Part shown: piece by piece, positions 61,999-64,000 of the stretch | How the letters are laid out: each line of letters opens with the position of its first letter | Numbering within the stretch: position 1 is the first letter of the stretch | From: Mesorhizobium sp. | GTDB lineage: Bacteria > Pseudomonadota > Alphaproteobacteria > Rhizobiales > Rhizobiaceae | Assembly (NCBI GenBank): GCA_004963905.1 | Contig: SUGL01000023.1 | Location: forward strand, 56,852 to 120,851 | Reading direction: 5' to 3' | DNA: 64,000 bases | The notes under the pieces: generated by a model | The model's database searches: none | What the model saw: the letters and a program-made list of their open reading frames with translations, nothing else | Told to the model about the DNA's origin: nothing | Position numbers and translations under genes: made by a program

Positions 61999-63027
61999 CC
62001 CATAAGACTGCTTCACCAGACCGACCTGTTTCGCCCCAGTCTCGATCCGGACGATCACTGGGACCTTGCTTGCGTCTTTGCTCTTGCCGCATCGGGCCAA
62101 CTGGAGCTCGGCGGCGTACTGGTCGACTTCCCCCCTTATGACACTCCAGGCCGCAGTCCGGACGTCACCGGCATTGCGCAGCTAAGCTACCTTACGGGGT
62201 TGCCGACCCACATGGCGGTCGGCTCCTCCGTTCCCTACACGCATGACCGGGCGTCACTTGCTGCCCTACCCAAGCGCGACCGCGCCGGCGCGGAGTTCCT
62301 CCTCGACTATCTCCGCGACAGCGAAGGGCCGGCCTACATCAGCATCGTCGGCTCCTGCCGCGATCTCGCCATTGCGGCCAAGCTTGACCCGGATCTTTTC
62401 CGTAACAAATGTGCCGGGATCTACCTCAACGCGGGCGCGGGCCATCCCGATCTCGCGAAGCAGGGAGATGTAGAGTACAATGTTGTGCTCAATGCGGCCG
62501 CTTACGCCGCCATGTTCGACATCCCGTGCCCGATTTATTGGATGCCATGCTTCGAGACGGTAACTGACGAATACCTGGACAGGAAGGTCCAAAAGTTCGG
62601 GACCTTCTATCGTTTCAAGCAGGGCGACGTTCTGACAAAGTTGTCACCCACCCTGCAAAGCTACTTCACCTATTCCCTCGAGTCCCGAACGGATGCGCGC
62701 TACCTACAGCCGCTGCTGGCCCCTCGGAGCGATGCACCGGCCTGGCGCACCATGCAGGAATACCGCAGCATGTGGTCCACCGCCGGCTTTTTCCATATGG
62801 TGTCCCAAGTCGTGGACAAGGCGGGCAAGATCATTGCGGGGTCCGACGCAGACGATGCGGTTTTTGGCTTCCGCCCCGTCGACATCAAGTGCGATCCGAG
62901 TGGCGTGACGACGTGGACGGACGCCGGTCCAGAGTCAAATCGCTTTCTGTTTGAGGTAAAGGATCTCGATAGCTATACTAGCGCAATGACTATTGCCATG
63001 GGGACGCTACTGGGGAATATTCAGTAG
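61996..63027 (+). CDS. Nucleoside-hydrolase-like protein
   Basis: From ATG 61996, behind AGGAGGA, the 343-residue protein starts MPIRLLHQTDLFRPSLDPDD and shows HWDLACVFALA, close to the Asp-rich calcium loop of nucleoside hydrolases (usually DPGxDD). Other parts (ISIVGSCRDLAIAAKLDPDL, KCAGIYLNAGAGHPDLAKQG, VEYNVVLNAAAYAAMFDIPC) fit an inosine/uridine-preferring hydrolase-like fold, with N in EYNVVLNAAA. The loop reads DPDDHWD, so the metal site may differ and the substrate is uncertain. Confidence 0.7.
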   Translation: MPIRLLHQTDLFRPSLDPDDHWDLACVFALAASGQLELGGVLVDFPPYDTPGRSPDVTGIAQLSYLTGLPTHMAVGSSVPYTHDRASLAALPKRDRAGAEFLLDYLRDSEGPAYISIVGSCRDLAIAAKLDPDLFRNKCAGIYLNAGAGHPDLAKQGDVEYNVVLNAAAYAAMFDIPCPIYWMPCFETVTDEYLDRKVQKFGTFYRFKQGDVLTKLSPTLQSYFTYSLESRTDARYLQPLLAPRSDAPAWRTMQEYRSMWSTAGFFHMVSQVVDKAGKIIAGSDADDAVFGFRPVDIKCDPSGVTTWTDAGPESNRFLFEVKDLDSYTSAMTIAMGTLLGNIQ

Positions 63028-63357
63028 CCGTGAGCTGAAACCAGTGGTCGCCCATTGCAACCAGAGGTCTTTCCGCCGCTCGTGACTGTCGCGAAGGAGC
63101 GGTCGGTTTGGGCGCAGTAGCGGCGGCCCTGGCCGTTGCCGTGAAGCCAACGATCGGGGGCTATCACCACATCTTATCCTGGCTGCGTTGCGGCGCAGAC
63201 AGGAAGCTGGTGCGCAGCGAACCTTCCAGTTGCCCACCGGCCGACGGCCCACGTCTCGAGATGCGAGGTGCCTGCGCGACCACGCCTCCTTCGTTTAAGC
63301 GATGACTCTGCGGTGGCTTCCAGCGCCAATGGAGAACCGCTAGAGCATCCGTGTTGG
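63028..63357. other. Gap between nucleoside-hydrolase-like gene and IS110 remnant
   Basis: No gene is supported here. The short frames on either strand do not look like proteins. Confidence 0.5.
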
Positions 63358-63680
63358 TCAAGTAAGGGATGGCGCCCATTTCCGGCCGTCCCTGAGGAGC
63401 ACGTTTGCGAGAACGATCAGCTTTCGCATGATGGGGGTGATAGCGACCTTCGCGGCTTTGCGGACGGCTTTGAGGCGGTCGTATTTTGCCGTGAGATCGG
63501 GATTGCACCGCATGGCAACGAGAGCGGCATGTAGAGTGCCTAGCGGACATTGGCCCGGCCGCCGCGGATGAAGGCGCGTCCGGTCCGCTTCCCGGAGCAG
63601 CAAGCTCGTGTTCCACGATTTGCGCTGACATTGCATGGCGAAAAGATCTATGCATGCGCATTGGACACGTCGTTCGCTCC
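63358..63680 (-). pseudogene. IS110-family transposase C-terminal remnant
   Basis: The minus strand ends with LGTLHAALVAMRCNPDLTAK, YDRLKAVRKAAKVAITPIMR and KLIVLANVLLRDGRKWAPSL, the end of an IS110-type transposase of the kind that carries RxAxVRSALYMAAL before it. Upstream the frame is broken several times. It is a different IS110 subtype from the copies at 829 and 47803. Confidence 0.78.
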
Positions 63681-63840
63681 ACGCCGGCCGGCTAGCTGGG
63701 CGCGCCACATGGCTTCGGGTCCCGTCCACGAACGGCTGCTGGAGGATTGAAGGCTTTGCATAGGCTATCTTGTTGTGCAATCGAGGCGAACAACGACTGC
63801 AAACCCAACGAAGTCGGATGCATTTTGCGGAGCATTCCAA

Positions 63841-64000
63841 ATGGGGACGAATGAGCTGAGCTGGAATCTCCTGCGCAGTTTTTGCATCATCGCTGAAGAG
63901 AGGAGCATCACCGGCGCCGCAAAACGTCTTCGAATGAGCCAGCCATCCGTGAGCCTTGCGCTGCAAAAACTCGAAGAGCAACTCGACTGCAAGCTCGTCT
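63841..64000 (+). CDS. LysR-family regulator, N-terminus only
   Basis: From ATG 63841 the frame stays open to the window end and encodes MGTNELSWNLLRSFCIIAEE, then RSITGAAKRLRMSQPSVSLA and LQKLEEQLDCKLV, the winged helix-turn-helix of LysR regulators. The effector domain lies beyond the window, so its target cannot be told. Confidence 0.9.
   Translation, partial: MGTNELSWNLLRSFCIIAEERSITGAAKRLRMSQPSVSLALQKLEEQLDCKLV

Noticed and set aside
1-64000. CRISPR arrays, tRNA or rRNA genes, phage-type integrase or attachment sites
   Set aside because: None was visible on reading; no regular direct repeats with spacers, no tRNA-like cloverleaf ends and no tyrosine or serine integrase frame were noticed.

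Overview
The window reads as part of a mobile accessory replicon (a plasmid, or an integrative and conjugative element or symbiosis island) of an alphaproteobacterium in the Rhizobiales, most likely Mesorhizobium, Rhizobium or Sinorhizobium. The reasons are the high GC content, a MucR/Ros regulator, the set ArdC + DUF2958 + ParB-like + DUF736 + DUF982 + WGR genes typical of rhizobial plasmids and islands, a complete VirB/VirD4 conjugation system with a VirD2-like relaxase, an RcgA/RcgR-like pair, and a NodU/CmcH-type carbamoyltransferase beside a HupE-like gene. No tRNA, rRNA, CRISPR array, integrase or complete replication gene is visible.

Layout. 0-3 kb: nested insertion sequences (IS256 cut by the window edge; an IS110 element inside an IS481 remnant, which itself truncates a cspA gene), then mucR. 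3-17 kb: accessory genes of the mobile element (DUF309 protein, ardC operon, frameshifted ParB-like gene, ProQ/FinO protein, MFS exporter, two DUF736 genes, DUF982 protein, broken WGR gene), with several short gene remnants and long structured leaders. 17-43 kb: the conjugation module, made of regulators, an SSB-like protein, a VirC1/VirC2-like pair, a probable oriT, MobC-like protein and relaxase on the + strand, then a PHP-SMC ATPase (TrlF-like, probably defence cargo), and then virD4-B11-B10-B9-B8-B6-lipoprotein-B5-(transglycosylase)-B4-B3-B2-B1 read on the - strand, followed by three small exported or membrane proteins on the + strand. 43.8-46.5 kb: the rcgA/rcgR-like pair. 46.5-52.2 kb: insertion-sequence debris, an ectoine-degradation (doeA/doeB) remnant and the carbamoyltransferase. 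52.2-63 kb: a nutrient-use region with hupE-like, CehA/McbA-type metallohydrolase, a chimeric Irr-DoeA gene, PhyH-type dioxygenase, amidohydrolase, amino-acid binding protein, N-carbamoyl amino acid hydrolase and a nucleoside-hydrolase-like protein. The window ends in IS remnants and the start of a LysR regulator.

How the genes work together. The relaxase and MobC-like protein would nick oriT beside them, the VirC1-like ATPase would help bring the relaxosome to the VirD4 coupling protein, and VirB1-B11 would form the channel. A 17-bp sequence (consensus TTGACACTTTACTTTGG) occurs at five places, all between 17 and 42 kb and four of them next to start codons of transfer genes, including a near-perfect dyad between virB1 and the divergent gene at 42054. 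This looks like a shared operator of the transfer regulon that I do not recognise, and the double-XRE protein at 18210-18734 is the best local candidate to bind it.

The catabolic region shows much recent rearrangement: two separate doeA fragments, one fused to an Irr regulator, and a perfect 46-bp inverted repeat flanking about 4.7 kb.
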